From NCBI GenBank assembly GCA_033557465.1, contig CM066039.1, positions 397,253,440-397,317,439 of the forward strand: a stretch of DNA of 64,000 bases, given 5' to 3'. The stretch comes from Ichthyophis bannanicus. Lineage: Eukaryota > Chordata > Amphibia > Gymnophiona > Ichthyophiidae. Positions within the stretch are counted from its first letter, which is position 1. Each line of letters starts with the position of its first letter. This document shows, piece after piece, positions 30,739-40,908 of the stretch. The translations under genes were made by a program, and so were the position numbers. The notes beneath the pieces are model-generated. The model had not been told where the DNA came from and did no database searches. It saw only the letters and a list, made by a program, of their open reading frames with translations.

Positions 30739-32130
30739 ATGGGTTTGAGCAAAGATCAGGCGTGCCTTTTTATGTCTGTCTTATTAACAGTGGGGTCCTC
30801 CTTGGCCTTTGCCCATTAAGTCCTCCTTTGTTTAGTACAGCGTTTGGTGTGGGTTGAAACCACAACTCCAGATTGCTCCAGGTCAGCCTTAAGCTCTTTG
30901 TCTGTTGTACATGATGTTTTTCCAGAGGTTTGCACTAACCTGGAAGACTTATTGGATTAATTTTTCTCTTCCCACTACGTCCTGGGAGATTCTTGACAAT
31001 TCCATGAGCAGAAAACGTCTTAATAACATTGCAAACTGTAGACACAGGCATCCCAAGGTCTTTGGAGATGGTCTTGTGCCCCGTTGAAGATGGTGATAAT
31101 GGCTTTTCTGATAGTCTCAGGCAGCTCTCTTATCTTCATCATTGTGAAAATGGAACAGGGAGTGAATGTGGCCATTTTAAACATTAGAGCCTTCATTCAT
31201 TGGTTGATTTAAGTCATGTGAGTACTAATTGATCACAGGTGTGTCTAATTTTACTCTGGTGGGAATGTGGTTCTTCTGTTCAAACTGATTTGGATTGTTT
31301 ATAAGGGTGCCAGTAATCATATACTCCTACAAAAATGTAGACAATTTTATGACCTCTCAACATACGGTGTCCAACCTCTCAAACAATATGAACAGTGATA
31401 CAAACAATTTTTTGTCGGATCGCCTACAATGAGCGTGGATAACCACTCTCTTGAGGTAGGCCCTCCTTTTTATATTTTATATTATATTTTTAGAAATGGC
31501 CAACAAGCCAAACCAATTTAGAGACAATACACTTATCAAAGTGTGCCCCATGGTTCTCCAAGCGAGCCGTTGCTCGTAATGTAGGCACTACAGTTTCTAT
31601 ATCAATGAAAAATTCTGAAAGCCATTACAGCCATAACAATTTATAGACCACCACTTGAATACTCATCTGATGGAATGTGGCACTTGTGGCACCAAGACGA
31701 AAAGTACGTTTGGGTACTGCAACACAAACATTAGTGTTTCAAGCCTGTTGCTTTCACGGCTCTTCTTCAAGTGGTTATCCACACTCATAGTAGGCGATCC
31801 GACAAAAGATTGTTTGTATCACTGTTCATATTGTTTGAGAGGTTGGACACTGTATGTTGAGAGGTCATAAAATTGTCTACTTTTCTGTAGGAATAATATT
31901 GTGGGGACATTATTTGGGCTTTATTGGCTGGATTAAGTAATCATATACTGGCAATGTTCCAGTTTTTATACTACTTCCTTTTTTAATTAGAATTGTTTTA
32001 TTTGATTCTTTTATGTGTCAAAAATGTGTACATATATAGTCCAAAGCCATTTCACTGGCCACTTCTTTTTAGGAAATATTGGACATTAAGGGGTTGAACT
32101 GCAAGGGGGTCAATAATGTAGACCACAACT
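30739..32130 (-). pseudogene. Tc1/mariner N-terminal half with 5' UTR and outer terminus
   Basis: Minus strand from 31141: MMKIRELPETIRKAI (near 31100), then frames with stops through WNCQESPRT and KRHA to 30739. This is the N-terminal helix-turn-helix half of a Tc1 transposase, in the correct order with the C-terminal half at 22471-23114. The leader continues to about 32130, where TACAGTTGTGG (complement strand) looks like a Tc1 terminal repeat. A 610 bp inverted-repeat element lies inside the leader (31326-31935). The frame is badly broken. Confidence 0.72.
31326..31935. mobile_element. Unclassified inverted-repeat element in the Tc1 leader
   Basis: The left arm (about 31326-31450) and right arm (about 31770-31892) are inverted copies of about 120 bp, sharing TAGACAATTTTATGACCTCT, TGTTTGTATCACTGTTCATA (complement on the left) and GTCGGATCGCCTAC. 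The 14 bp AGTAATCATATACT flanks the unit at 31312-31325 and 31936-31949. The spacer (31451-31769) has no long ORF. A 43 bp stretch separates the right arm from the right duplication. I cannot place it in a named family. Confidence 0.7.
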
Positions 32131-32480
32131 GTAGTAATAGTGGTAGAATTTTTGCCTCTATGGCAAGGTTCTTTTCAAATTCTCTCTTTGCCCTCCTTAC
32201 TAATGTTTTGCATCTAACTTGCCAGTGCTAATGCCATTTCCTATTTTCTTCATTTAGATCTTTTTTCCATTTTTGGAAAATTTAGTTTAGGTGATTCAAG
32301 TGCTTGATGTACCACATTTCAGTCTGAAGAGGATGCTGCAAAGTAGTTTACAAATGACACCATCTCACCTTTTAACCATACCATCTGTCGTTTGGTCTTC
32401 CTTCTTTAATATATGGAATGCATCTGGTCCGGGCTTCCAAGATGGTATTTTTTAACAATATCCATGCCTGATGTAAACTC
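32131..32480 (-). pseudogene. CR1 linker fragment
   Basis: 32150-32270 parallels 34650-34760 of the next CR1 copy (shared TTCTCAAATTCTCTCTTTGC-type sequence and GCCAGTGCT), so it is the pre-RT linker on the minus strand. It is too decayed to give a clean frame. Confidence 0.6.
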
Positions 32481-32486
32481 TAAGGG

Positions 32487-32690
32487 CCCGATATTCAGCA
32501 GCAGCTGCTAGGTGAAAGTACAGTGCTTAGCTGTCAGCACTGAACTTTAAACCTGGATATTCAATGCTGGGGTCATATATGGCCCCAGCATTGAATATCC
32601 AGGGTCGCTGCATAGCCTTCAGAGCCACAGAAGCTAACCAATTAGCAGTGATATTGCATCACTACCCAATTAGCTCCTATGGGTAAAACT
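32487..32690. mobile_element. MITE-like element with GGGCCCGATATTCAG end
   Basis: Starts GGGCCCGATATTCAGCAG. Has an internal inverted pair, TGGATATTCAATGCTGGGG (32554-32572) against CCCCAGCATTGAATATCCA (32582-32600), a near-perfect hairpin. Related sequence with the same TGAATATC core occurs at 35040-35275, 52059-52502 and 54688-54915. No coding capacity. The superfamily is unknown. Confidence 0.6.
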
Positions 32691-33198
32691 AGAACATAAG
32701 ATATGCCATACTGGGTCAGACCAAGATCCATCAAGCCCAGTATCCTGTTTCCAACAGTGGCCAATCTAGGTCAAAAGTAGCAGTTTCCCCAGAAGAAACA
32801 GATTCCACAATGTTGTATTGGGGCAAGCAGTGGATTTCCCGGGTCCCTTCTTAATAATGGTTTATGGACCTTTCCTCCAGGAACTTGTCCAAACCTTTTT
32901 TAAACCCAGCTACACTGACAGATTTTACTACATCCTCCAGTAACAAATTCCAGTTTGATTACACGTTGAGTGAAAAAATATTTTCTCTTATTAGTCTTAT
33001 ATGGGTTACACTGCAGCTTCATTGCATGTCCCCTAGTCTTTCTACATTTTCATGGTGTAAACAATTAATCTATGTTTTTCCGTTCCACTCCATTCATTAA
33101 TTTATAGACCTCTATCATATCTTCCCTCAGCCGTCTATTTTCCATAAGATATGCCATACTGGGTCAGACCAAGGTCCATCAAGCCCAGTATCCTGTTT

Positions 33199-34480
33199 CC
33201 AGGTTGAAAAGCCCTAACCTTTGTAGCTTCTCCTCATAGAGGTATTCTTCTACACTCTTTACCATTTTGGTGGCTCTTCTCTGTACCTTTTCTAGTTTTG
33301 CTATATCAATTTTAAGATACGGCGACCAGAATTGCACACAATAATCAAGGTGCGGTCGCACCATGGAATGATTCAGAGGCATTATAATATCCTTTGTTTT
33401 ATTCTCCTTTTATTTCCTTATGATACCTAGCATTCTATTTGCTTTCTTTGCCGCCACTGCACACTGGGTAGAGGGTTTCAACGTGTTGTCCACAATGATA
33501 CCTAAATCTTTTTCCTGGGTAGTGGTTCCTAATGGGGAATCTTGCATCGTGTAACCATAGTTTGGGTTGTTCTTTCCTAGGTGCATAACTTTGCACTTAT
33601 CCACACTGAATTTTATCTTCCATTTGAACGTCTAGTCTTCCAATTTATTAAGGTCCTCTTGCAATTTTTCACAGTCCTCTTAGGGTTTTTAACAACTTTG
33701 AATACATTTGTGTCATCTGCAAATTTGATTACCTCCCTCGTTATTCCCATTTCCAGGTCATTTACGAATATGTTAAAAAGCAGCGGACCCAGCACAGATC
33801 CCTGGGGTACTCCACTATTCACCTTTCTCCATTAGGAAAATTGGCCATTTAGCCCTACCCTATGCTTTTTTAACCAGTTCCTGATCCACAATAGTACACC
33901 ACTTCCTATCCCATGACTTTTTAATTTTGCCAATAGTCTCTCATGAGGGACCTTGTCAAAGGCTTTCTGAAAATCCAGAAATACTATATCGACTGACCCA
34001 CCTTTGTCTACCTGTTTATTTACACCTTCAAAAAATATAACAGATTACTAAAACAAGACCTTCCCTAGCTAAAACCTTGTTGACTGTCTCCCATCAAACT
34101 ATGACTATGTACATGTTCAAAAATTGTGTTCTTAATAATGGTTTCTACCATTTTTCCAGGTACTGGTGTCAAGCTCACCAATCTATAGTTTCCCAGATCC
34201 CCCCTGGAACCCTTTTTAAAAATTGGCAATATATTGGCCATCCTCCAATCTTCAGTTATCACTGATGATTTTAATGATAGTTTACAGATTAGTATTAGTA
34301 GGTCTGCAATCTCATATTTCAGTTCTTTCAACATCCTTGGATGTATACCATGTGGTCCAGGTGATATGCTACTCTTCAGTTTATCAAATAGCTGTAACAA
34401 ATCTTCCCAGTTTATCGATATTTCTTTGAATTCTTCTGCTGTATCAGCTTTAAATACCATTTCAGGTATGGGTAACTAAC
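33199..34480 (-). pseudogene. CR1 reverse transcriptase and C-terminal domain
   Basis: 34460-34065: GPHGIHPRMLKELKYEIADL, VITEDWRMANILPIFKKGS and LVSLTPVPGKMVETIIKNT, ending SQQGFS with a stop. 33822-33613: [20 protein letters not shown] and [10 protein letters not shown] (FADD at 33712-33723). 33604-33410: HLGKNNPNYGYTM, QEKDLGIIVDN. 33382-33200: RPHLDYCVQFWSPYL and QRRATKMVKSV. The active site is intact, but the domain is split over at least four frames. Confidence 0.88.
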
Positions 34481-35039
34481 CCTACATCTTCTTCAGTAAA
34501 GACCGAAGCAAAGAATTCATTCAATCTCTCCACTATGGCCTTTTCCCCTCTTAGCGCCCCTTTTACATCTCTATCATCCAAAGGTCCAACTGACTCTCTC
34601 ACAGGTTTTTTGCTACGAATGTACTTGAAAAGTCTTCATTATGCGTTTTTGCTTCCACAGCAAGCTTCTTCTCAAATTCTCTCTTTGCTTGCCTTATCTA
34701 TGCTTTCCATCTAGTTTGCCAGTGCTTATGTTGTTTCCAGTTTTCGTCATTTGGCTCCTTTTTCCTTTTCCTGAAAGATGCTTTTTTGGCTATAACAGCC
34801 TCTCTGACCTCACATTTAAACCATGCTGGCAGTTTTTTGGACTTCCTTCCATTTTTCTTAAAGCGTGGAATACAGCTGGTCTGGGCTTCCAAGATAGTAT
34901 TTTTAAACAACACTCATTTCTGATGTAAATCTTTAACTTTTGCAGCTGCTCCTTTTAGTGTTTTCTTAACTGTTTTCCTCATTGTATCATAGTCTCCCTT
35001 TTGAAAGTTAAAAGGTAGTACTGTGGATTTCCTTGCAGT
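34481..35039 (-). pseudogene. CR1 pre-RT linker
   Basis: 34913-34698 is open: SCIPRFKKNGRKSKKLPAWF and KASFRKRKKEPNDENWKQHK, a basic region between endonuclease and RT, as in other CR1 copies (compare 1360-1500). The rest, 34481-34640, carries FNEFFASVFTEEDVG-like remnants in broken frames. No catalytic motif is expected here. Confidence 0.7.
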
Positions 35040-35275
35040 CCTAGGCCAGCTTTAGCCATTGGTTGCTAACTGGGTAGCGGTGTAATATCTCCTGTTGCTG
35101 CCCCTGGAATGCCCACGACACGCTCTGATGCTAAGTTGCTAAGTGGTTAGCATCGGGGCTATAGCAGCGTTAGTTGGGGACATTTAGTGGCACTAACTGA
35201 GTTAGTGCCGTTGAATATCCTGTTCAGCGGCATTTACACGGTTTACAGGTCTGTAAATGCCATATCGGGCCCTAA
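35040..35275. mobile_element. MITE-like insertion in CR1
   Basis: Non-coding; ends GTTAGTGCCGTTGAATATCC, GGTTTACAGGTCTG, CATATCGGGCCC. The right end, read in complement, is GGGCCCGATATGGCATT and matches the start at 32487. The left end is less clear. CR1 linker lies on the left and more CR1 5' sequence on the right. Confidence 0.55.
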
Positions 35276-35351
35276 GTTTTTTTACTTTCTTAGCATTTTC
35301 CTTGCTTTTGAAAGACACAGTTGATCTCCTTTAGTGTCTTCGGTCCACTTA

Positions 35352-35620
35352 CAGGGGCTGATTTTATAAGCGATTCTGTACCATTTATAGCCATTAAGTC
35401 TGCGAATGGGCAGTTGCATGTGCACTTTGGGTGGTTTAAATCTCATCTCGCGTATTTTCCTTTGGTGTGTGCGCAGGGGCAGAGCTTGGGTGGCATAAAT
35501 TATAGAATACAATAATTTGCATGCGTTTTCTGCAAATTTAGGCACAGATATGCCCCTCCCCCCAGTTACTACTTTATAAAGTAAAATATACATGTGCTTC
35601 ACTTTATAAAATAGGCCCTG
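35352..35620. mobile_element. Second MITE-like insertion, AGGGGCTGATTTTATAA type
   Basis: The left end AGGGGCTGATTTTATAAG (about 35351-35368) and the right end CTTTATAAAATAGGCCCTG (about 35602-35620) are imperfect inverted repeats of about 18 bp. The interior is non-coding. It differs from the GGGCCCGATATTCAG family. No target duplication is obvious. Confidence 0.5.
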
Positions 35621-35639
35621 AATATGCATGTGAGAATGT

Positions 35640-36250
35640 GCGTTGACTATGCTGGAGTTTAGAAGATTGCTCTCATTAAATCAAATATGATCATTTTATG
35701 ATTACTATTGTCAGATGGCCCGAACACCGTTACCTCTTGCACTAGATCCTCTGTTCCACTAAGGACTAGGTCTAAAATAGCTTCCCCTTGTGTTAGTTCC
35801 TGAAACAGCTGCTCCATGAGGCAGCCATTTATTTCATCAAGTAACTTGCAGTCCCCTAGCAAGTCTTGACGTGACATTTATCCAGTCACCCATTATTATT
35901 ATATGGTGAAATTTGTTAGCTTCCTTAATTTCTGTTAACATTTCATCATCTCTTTTTCTCACACATGGAATTTCTATCCTTAAACATTCCATAGTGCATT
36001 TCATTTCCTGCAAAATGTTTATTCTGTTTGACTCAATGCCCTTTTTAACATATAGCAGCACTATCCCTCCACCAATTTGATCTACCCTAACCAGGGCCAG
36101 CCCCAGAGTTGGTTCAAACTGTTGGCACTGTAGGCAAACCATAAGCCTTATACCATCCCATTGGCTGTCAGAATGCCTTTCCCTTTGCCACCCCCTCCTC
36201 CCCTCTGAAGATGCCACTCTAGGTCATCACCTGGATTGCCTAGTGGTTGG
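35640..36250 (-). pseudogene. CR1 endonuclease
   Basis: 36217-35837: QIGGGIVLLYVKKGIES (usually RRGGGVALYV), TMECLRIEIPCVRKR and HHIIIMGDWINVTS, where GDFN is expected, so Asn is displaced. 35877-35659: QGEAILDLVLSGTEDLVQEV and SDNSNHKMIIFDL, matching S-x-LDLVLTN and the SDHH block, with His-His reduced to Asn-His. The N-terminal part with the catalytic Glu is not recognisable. Non-functional. Confidence 0.72.
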
Positions 36251-36699
36251 GCCGACATTGATCCTATCATTGCAATATAACTTGAACCCTGGTGTCACAG
36301 TGGTTATCTTCCTTCCAGCAGATCTCTGAGATGGAAATATCTACCTCCTCATTCAGTACAAAATATTCTAACTCTCCAATCTTATCTTTTTAGGCTTCTA
36401 GCTTTTGTATACAGATATTTCAAAGTATTTTTTGTTCATATCTGCAACCTGTGATAATTTTCAATCTTTGAATCTGTCTGCTCTTTATTTAAATACACCT
36501 GGGCTACTTTTGCCTTACTGCAATCTCTCCATCAGGAGGCTGTAACCTTCCTGTTTATATCCTACAAAGATAACTTACTGTGACTGTCAGCTTCCCCCAG
36601 GTTCTAGTTTAAAAGTTGCTCTATCTCCTTTTTAAATGTCAGTCCTGGCAGCCTGATTCCTCCCTGGTTACCATGGAGCCCATATTTCCAGGATAGGCT
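36251..36699 (-). other. CR1 region between ORF1 and ORF2
   Basis: No clear frame. By position it joins the esterase-like ORF1 to the endonuclease ORF2 of the CR1 copy. AT-rich, with short stop-filled frames only. Confidence 0.45.
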
Positions 36700-37110
36700 C
36701 TCGCTTCCCCAGAAGGTTGCCCAGTTCCCAACAAATCCCAAACCCTCTTCCCTGCACTATTGTCTCATCTACACATTGAAACTCTGGAGCTCTGCCTGCC
36801 TTTTGGGTCCTGTGTATGGAATGGGGAAGCATTTCTGAGCATGCTATCCTGGAAGCTTTCTACCTCCCTCTTGCACTTTCCTAGGTCATTGGTACCTACA
36901 TGTACAAGACAGCTGGCTCCTCCTGTGCACTGTATAAAATCTTAACTGGGTGAACCATGAGACCTCTTGTACCAGGCAGGCAAGTTATCAAGTCATCATC
37001 ATGTCTAACCAGCTATCTACATGCCTAATGACTAACCTGTCAACTACAATGGCTGTCCTAACCCTTTGGTAACATAGAGCCTTTTCTGAAATATGTCTAG
37101 TGCTACATTA
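36700..37110 (-). pseudogene. CR1 ORF1, esterase-like domain remnant
   Basis: On the minus strand, 37000-36890 reads ITCLPGTRGLM, VKILYSAQEEPAVLYM, stop, VPMT. This lines up with the CR1 ORF1 pattern CLPGARV ... DPxVVVHVGTND of the SGNH-hydrolase-like domain. VHVGTND has decayed to YM-stop-VPMT. Downstream remnants to 36700 are Ser/Arg-rich. In CR1 this protein probably binds RNA or membranes; only the family position supports that here. Confidence 0.6.
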
Positions 37111-37249
37111 ACCACAGGCACTTGGAAGCACACTTTAAGTGGGGGTCTCCCTATAAAATTACCATCACATTAAGCATAGGCACCTACATGACTTTATACA
37201 GCTGAAAGCCAGAACTATCCCCAGCTGTGCACCAGATATTCCTGCTCCA

Positions 37250-37425
37250 AAGAGAGGTTTGGGCAAAGTTCCTGGAGAAAAAGTCCATACACCATGATTA
37301 AAGTGGAGTCTGTCTACCTTTTGGGAACCTGACAGCTACTTGTGACCTGGACTGACCACTGTTGAACACATAATACTGGACTTGTTGGACCATTGCTCTG
37401 ACCCAGTCTAGCAAATATTATGTTC
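37250..37425 (+). mobile_element. Decayed CR1 3' end
   Basis: KFLEKKSIHHD, then CTTGTGACCTGGACTGACCA, GGACTTGTTGGACC and CTGACCCAGTCTAGCAA, a mutated plus-strand form of the CR1 3' UTR seen elsewhere (CTTGATGGACCTTGGTCTGA). It is older than the other copies, judged by mismatches. 37121-37249 is unassigned. Confidence 0.65.
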
Positions 37426-38036
37426 TTCTGTGCAGTACTCAGAAACCTGTCAGGGTGTGTGTGCTTAGATGCCTTTTTCAGCCATGCAACTTTAGTACAG
37501 CCCTTTTGTGTTTGTCAAATGTGCTTTACATGCAGGAAAAGCTTTCTGAAATTGTCCGTTTCCAGAGCGCATTCTATAGAAGGTGCTGAAACCTCTAGTA
37601 AGACCAGCTGGCAAGACTTGATTCTATTTGCCCTGCCTGCGCTCCCAGCATGAGACAGCCTCGGCTTTTATTAGTCATTTTCAAGTTACTTAAATTAGTA
37701 ATGAAATAGCTGAAAAGTAATCAGCCCTTAATTACTTGAGATGTCTCAGCTAATTTCACGTAGGCCTGTACTAATCAAATTAGGCACTTGTTGCTGGGTT
37801 CCTAAACTAACTAATAATTAATCTCTAATTAGAGGGAATTTTCAAGCCTTGAAGTGGTGATGTTCTATAGCCTTCCAGGCCCAGTTTCATTCCACTGCCC
37901 GGAAATGCTGTGTCTAAGGATACTACATAGTCCTGTCAGCAGGGAGAAGTGCTCTTTGGGTTAGGATTCAGGAAAAATCTTGCACAAGTTACACACCTTC
38001 ATTCTGATTCAGTGGGGAGTGACATTCCCCCTGTGC
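37426..38036. promoter_or_regulatory. Single-copy island with dense homeodomain cores (candidate enhancer)
   Basis: No transposon match and no ORF. 37670-37835 contains at least twelve TAAT/ATTA cores, including TTAATTACTT (37728-37737), CTAATCAAATTAGG (37771-37784) and AATAATTAATCTCTAATTAG (37813-37832). Such clustering in a short unique stretch between repeats resembles vertebrate conserved non-coding enhancers. This is inference from site density only; conservation was not tested. Confidence 0.4.
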
Positions 38037-39138
38037 CAGGGGCAGTCAAAGGAGGGTGCAGGGCCATGTGTGGAGATTCATTGCGGGGCCTCATTTGCAT
38101 AAGGAGCCTCATTTGCATAAATAGTTGCATAATGCGCTTTTAGTAAACATTCCTCTTAATGAGTGTCTGGATAAAGAAAGACTACCAGATTTCCAAATTA
38201 CTATGCCAACCGCCAGGCCCATTAGGAAGTATTATAAACACTGACCATTTAGAATCCAGAGCAAACCCACCGTATCATAACAGCACTACCAAGACTCATA
38301 AAGCAACAACCCTACCTATCAAAATGCAACACTGCAAATATTAAACTAATACATCTCAGAGAATACCAATACATCTCCTACTGGGGAAAGAGAACAAGTG
38401 GCACTGTCAAATAGAAATTACATGAACAGAATATCTCAGTTCAGTTACACATGCAGAACATAGACCATCACCAAAGAAAGAACAAGGGATCACAATTTAA
38501 AAATAGGAAGATAATAATTAAATTGGGAACCCCAAAAGCCAAACATCAAATGTACAACACTGGAGAAATAAAACTATAAATTAATTTCCTCTTGCACTAA
38601 ACAAAAATGCAAAGATGTTAGCAATACACCCAGACCTGACATATTCCAGTTAATAAATTCAAAATAAAAAATACTTTTCTACGTTTTGTTTGGGCATTTT
38701 ATTTTTCAGTTACAATTGCTCCAGTCACTTTCTTCTAGTTTCTTCATGTCTTCTGCGAGCTATCCATTTGTCCTTTCTTCTCTCTTCTAGATTTTTTTCC
38801 ATTCTCTCTCTACATCTGCTTTAACATCCTGATCTTTCCCCTTTTGCTCTTTCCCCCATTTCTTTCTTTATTCCTTTATCATCCACTTAAAATTCACTCT
38901 TCCATTCTCAATCCCCACTTACTCTCCCAATACACGGCCAATTGTAGCTTTTTCTTCCCTCCACACAAAATATCTTTTCCCCTCTCCATCCTCATTCACC
39001 ATCCCCATCCCCTTCTAGTCCTCCACCAAAATCAGCTCCCTTCTATTTCTAGATCCACCCAGCATCCGCTCCCTTCTAGTCTTTGTTTCTGTTGGGGGTG
39101 GGGGAGGTTGGTGTGTAGGGCGAGCACCGGACCCCTGA
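38037..39138 (+). mobile_element. hAT-like non-autonomous element, copy 1
   Basis: Starts CAGGGGCAGTCAAAGG and may end CCGGACCCCTG at 39127-39137, a possible inverted terminus. The interior has two octamers (CCTCATTTGCATAA twice, 38088-38120), then 1 kb closely matching copy 3 (59806-60820) and the complement of copy 2 (45150-46200). No transposase frame. It lacks the minisatellite present in the other two. No convincing 8 bp duplication flanks it. Confidence 0.6.
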
Positions 39139-39416
39139 CAGTATGCTGATGGCATCTGGAGCTTTCCCCAATGCCTAGGAGATGACCCTGTTTTTCCAGG
39201 ACAGCATGCCAAATTTGTGTTGACTTCTGTGCACATGTGTTTGTCTTTTTCTCCCGGTTTAACGCTGACTTCTTGTGTACTGGGTAATTTGAATATTGCA
39301 TTCCAGCGCAAAGAGTCAGGGTTAAACTCGCGCTATGAAGCTCTGCACTAGAGCTTTAAGCATTGGGTTCCAGCACAGGGTTTCTGCATCGCTCCGTTTG
39401 TGCTGTTTGTTGGTTC

Positions 39417-39865
39417 TTCATAGATAAAATACTGGTTTTGTTCAAGGAAATAATTTTGAAAATGATCCTCAAAATGATTTGCCTGAAGTTGCACATAGGG
39501 TGCGTGATAGACTAGATAGGCCAAATGGTCATTTTCTGCCGTCATGTTTCTATGACATAGATGGATTAGAACTGAGAAACAGGGAGGTGAGATATGGAAA
39601 ATCTCCCAGAAACCTCTCAGCTTCAGGCAAGGTAGGAAAGGCAGGAGTCAGATCAGACAAGCTGAGAGGTTTCTGGGAGATTTTCGATATCTCACCTCCC
39701 TGTATCTCAGTTCTAATCCCATCTATGTCATAGAAACATGACGGCAGAAAATGACCATTTGGCCTATCTAGTCTGTCACGCACCCTATGTGCAACTTCAG
39801 GCAAATCATTTTGAGGATCATTTTCAAAATCATTTCCATGAACAAAACCAGCATTTTATCTATGA
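39417..39865. repeat. Palindrome, 207 bp arms, 35 bp loop
   Basis: 39417-39623 and 39659-39865 are inverted copies with few mismatches. The arms contain CTAGATAGGCCAAATGGTC and TTTCTGCCGTCATGTTTCTA, the 3' tail of the second CR1 family, so a CR1 end is part of the duplicated arm. Near-identical ORFs on both strands (39479-39733 and 39550-39804) are a consequence of the symmetry, not genes. 39139-39416 is unassigned non-coding sequence. Confidence 0.93.
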
Positions 39866-40144
39866 AAATTTCCCAAGTACAGTATCTTTTCCTATAAATG
39901 CAATAGTTCCATTCCTGGAAAACTTCACTTTAAGTAAATTCACACTATAGAAATAATTATTTATTTATTTTTATTTCTTATATACCGCGCTATTTAGCAT
40001 CAGCGCAGTTTACATGTAACAATAACTGTTCAGTGAAGACAATCTACACTGAACTCACAATATAACAGAAATATACAATTTTAACAGAATAGCTACTTTA
40101 TACATAACTTATGTTGAGGAGAAGTTAACTATTTACATGTTGGC

Positions 40145-40636
40145 TTATCTGGGAATTGCAGTCGGTTCGGGTGGGGGAAATGCTATTAGTCGGGTGGAGC
40201 AGGGTCTAGAGTACCCGGTTTCAATTCTGTATGGTTGTTGCTTAGGTTTTGTCTGTGTCAAGGTGTGAAAGGTGATCTTGGTCCGCGTAGTGCTGCAGGA
40301 AAAGATGATGTTTGACTGCTTTCCTAAATTGGTAGAGGTCTTTGATGGCCCTGATGGCCGGAGGTAGGGCGTTCCAGCACGTGGGTGCATACAGTGCAAA
40401 TGCTCTGCTCCTGGCTGTTTGTGAGTATTTCGTGATCTGCCTTGGGAGTATCAGGGTGTTGATGGCTGCTGATCTTTTTGCCCTGTTAGGGGGAGTAGGC
40501 TGAATGAGGTCAGTTAGTGATGTAGAGGAGCATTTGTTAATAGCTTTATGGGTCATCGTCAATACTTTAAAGGCAATCCTACTTTGGATTGGGAGCCAGT
40601 GTAGGTTTTTGAGGATGGGGGTTATATGGTCCCTCC
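40145..40636 (-). pseudogene. L2-D ORF2 C-terminal end
   Basis: 40562-40242 is open: MTHKAINKCSSTSLTDLIQP, SRAFALYAPTCWNALPPAIR and FRKAVKHHLFLQHYADQDHL. This is the usual L2 C-terminus (CWN-LPP, then FRK-K-HLF). It continues the RT frame after the inserted L2 tail. No break other than that insertion is evident in this piece. Confidence 0.82.
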
Positions 40637-40639
40637 TAA

Positions 40640-40887
40640 TTAATTAATTAACAGATTTTTTATATACCGCTTCTTCCATTGATCAGATGCGGTTCACATG
40701 GAACAACAGTAAACAGAGCGAGCTGTTTTTTTACATATAACAATTTGGAACTTACAGTTAACAATTAACAATTAACAGTTAGTGAACTATGTACAAATGA
40801 ACAGAATTAAACTATATACAAAGTTATTTGTTATTCAATTGTCTTCAATACATTGCTTTAGGGCTTCAGTACTTCATTCCTTTTCTG
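40640..40887 (-). mobile_element. L2 3' tail inserted in L2-D, with snap-back 5' end
   Basis: Runs from the complement of a TAATTAATTAATTAGGA tail at 40640, through ATACCGCTTCTTCCATTGAT, to 40887. 40864-40884 and 40888-40908 form a perfect 21 bp inverted pair with a 3 nt spacer, exactly at the element's 5' junction with L2-D. Confidence 0.8.
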
Positions 40888-40908
40888 AAAAGGAATGAAG
40901 TACTGAAG

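Larger units (their letters stand above)
32692..37120 (-). mobile_element. CR1 LINE extending from ORF1 to the 3' UTR
   Basis: Reading down from 37120: esterase-like ORF1 (37060-36700), endonuclease (36217-35640), linker (35040-34640), RT (34480-33400), C-terminal domain (33380-32940) and the ATACTGGGTCAGACC-type 3' UTR at 32692. Two MITE-like insertions (35040-35275 and 35352-35620) and a 56 bp duplicate of its own 3' UTR (33143-33198) interrupt it. It is the most complete CR1 in the window and is heavily mutated. Confidence 0.82.

Noticed and set aside
39479..39804. Two nearly identical proteins on opposite strands
   Set aside because: They are a direct result of the palindrome; neither has a known motif.
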